From positions 1-64,000 of the forward strand of contig NZ_JANHKP010000016.1 of NCBI RefSeq assembly GCF_024497955.1: a stretch of 64,000 nucleotides of DNA, written 5' to 3'. Both the position numbers and the translations under genes were made by a program. How positions within the stretch are numbered: position 1 is the first letter of the stretch; every line of letters starts with the position of its first letter. The notes under the pieces are model-generated. The model saw only the letters and a program-made list of their open reading frames with translations, made no database searches and was not told the DNA's origin. Below are positions 63,396-64,000 of this stretch, piece by piece. The stretch comes from Streptomyces sp. C10-9-1. Its GTDB lineage: Bacteria; Actinomycetota; Actinomycetes; Streptomycetales; Streptomycetaceae.

Positions 63396-64000
63396 CCAGC
63401 CACGACACGGAAGCGGAACCAGTGGAAGCGACGAACCTCCTCTACCGGGACCCGGCCCTGTACGACGTGATTCAGTCCGACAGCACCGGTGCTGGGATGT
63501 GTCAGACCCTGATCGAGACGCACTGGCCGGACGCCCGGACGCTGCTCGACTTCGGATGCGGCACCGGCAGGGACCTGGAGATCCTGGCCAAGCGCTTCGA
63601 GTGCATCGGCTTGGACCTCCAGCCCGGCATGGTCGACTACGCCCGTCACGTCCGCCCGGAGCTGGACATCCGCATCGGAGACATGCGCACCGCGCGACTC
63701 CGGCGGCGCATGGACGTGGTGACCTGCATGGGCAACAGCCTCACCTACGTCCACGACAACAACGAGATCACCCAGGTCTTCGCCACGTTCGCGGCCCACG
63801 CCCACAGGGGCAGCCTGCTCATCCTGTGCTCCCCCGTCGCACCCATCACGAGGACCGAACCGATGACCGCCACGGTCGACACCCCGAGCGGCCCGGCGAC
63901 CGTCACGATCCGCCACGAGTGGGACCTGCGAACGCAGATCAACACCATGCGCCGGCACTGGGCACTCCCCTCAGGAGACGAGGCCCAGGACGAGATCCGC
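63392..64000 (+). CDS. Class I SAM-dependent methyltransferase (continues past the window)
   Basis: The frame is open from GTG 63392 to the right edge (203 codons). LLDFGCGTGRDLEILAKRF (about residues 49-67) is SAM motif I, CIGLDLQPGMVDYAR holds the motif-II acid, and DVVTCMGNSLTYV is the post-motif strand. The N-terminus ALYDVIQSDS is typical of small-molecule methyltransferases. GTGA overlap with the upstream remnant shows that the two were once, or still are, translated together, as in a biosynthetic operon. The substrate is unknown, and the C-terminus is not visible. Confidence 0.8.
   Translation, partial: MTSHDTEAEPVEATNLLYRDPALYDVIQSDSTGAGMCQTLIETHWPDARTLLDFGCGTGRDLEILAKRFECIGLDLQPGMVDYARHVRPELDIRIGDMRTARLRRRMDVVTCMGNSLTYVHDNNEITQVFATFAAHAHRGSLLILCSPVAPITRTEPMTATVDTPSGPATVTIRHEWDLRTQINTMRRHWALPSGDEAQDEIR

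Overview
The window is high-GC actinobacterial DNA and almost certainly a Streptomyces chromosome. It carries the sporulation genes ssgR and ssgA, streptomycete ParB-binding parS sites, DnaA boxes of the form TTGTCCACA, many GTG starts, four-base GTGA gene overlaps and terminators built from perfect GC-rich hairpins. From memory, the order ssgR-ssgA-thiC ... LacI-hisC-cydA-cydB-cydCD ... serS-pheA-dtpA matches the conserved core near oriC in S. coelicolor. The two parS sites and two DnaA-box clusters fit that position. No oriC, dnaA or dnaN lies in the window.

Layout. 1-5 kb: a small protein of unknown function, a lone TOPRIM-type protein, a beta-lactamase-fold serine hydrolase and two GNAT acetyltransferases separated by an 8-bp tandem repeat. 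5-10 kb: a parS site, a flavohaemoprotein, a Nudix hydrolase, a LysR regulator and a PLP-dependent lyase. 10-16 kb: small membrane and cupin proteins, ssgR-ssgA, a YibE/F membrane protein, and thiC behind a TPP riboswitch. 16-21 kb: membrane and phosphoesterase genes, a LacI regulator and hisC. 22-30 kb: the cytochrome bd module, with a perfect Rex operator ahead of cydA, then cydB, a fused cydCD with a parS site in its first codons, and a GAF-type histidine kinase directly downstream. 30-37 kb: an M23 peptidase, a HAD hydrolase, an LLM oxidoreductase, kptA, a MerR regulator and an EphD-like hydrolase-reductase fusion. 37-41 kb: a four-gene ABC exporter operon with two ATPase/permease pairs. 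41-45 kb: a second HAD hydrolase, serS and pheA, with a DnaA-box cluster between serS and pheA. 45-51 kb: the copper-trafficking operon (YcnI, Sco, ECuC, CopC/CopD fusion, DtpA) with a membrane protein upstream. 51-60 kb: two RsbW-like ATP-binding proteins, aminopeptidase P, a PP2C-like protein with a degraded active site, an orphan prim-pol-type protein, a SEC-C protein and a glycerophosphodiesterase. 60-64 kb: an HtrA-type protease, tRNA-Ser(UGA) and then an accessory region.

The accessory region begins at tRNA-Ser. It holds an integrase missing its N-terminal part, a 103-codon tail that resembles the C-terminus of an asparagine-synthetase-like protein, and a translationally coupled SAM methyltransferase that runs off the window. 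It looks like a decayed tRNA-targeted element whose cargo continues to the right.

The best leads outside ordinary core genes are the replication and segregation signals (two DnaA-box clusters, two parS sites), the tRNA-Ser junction, two conserved-looking proteins that seem to have lost catalytic residues (the PP2C-like and prim-pol-like ones), and a strong hairpin in the divergent LacI-hisC spacer that no annotated gene explains.
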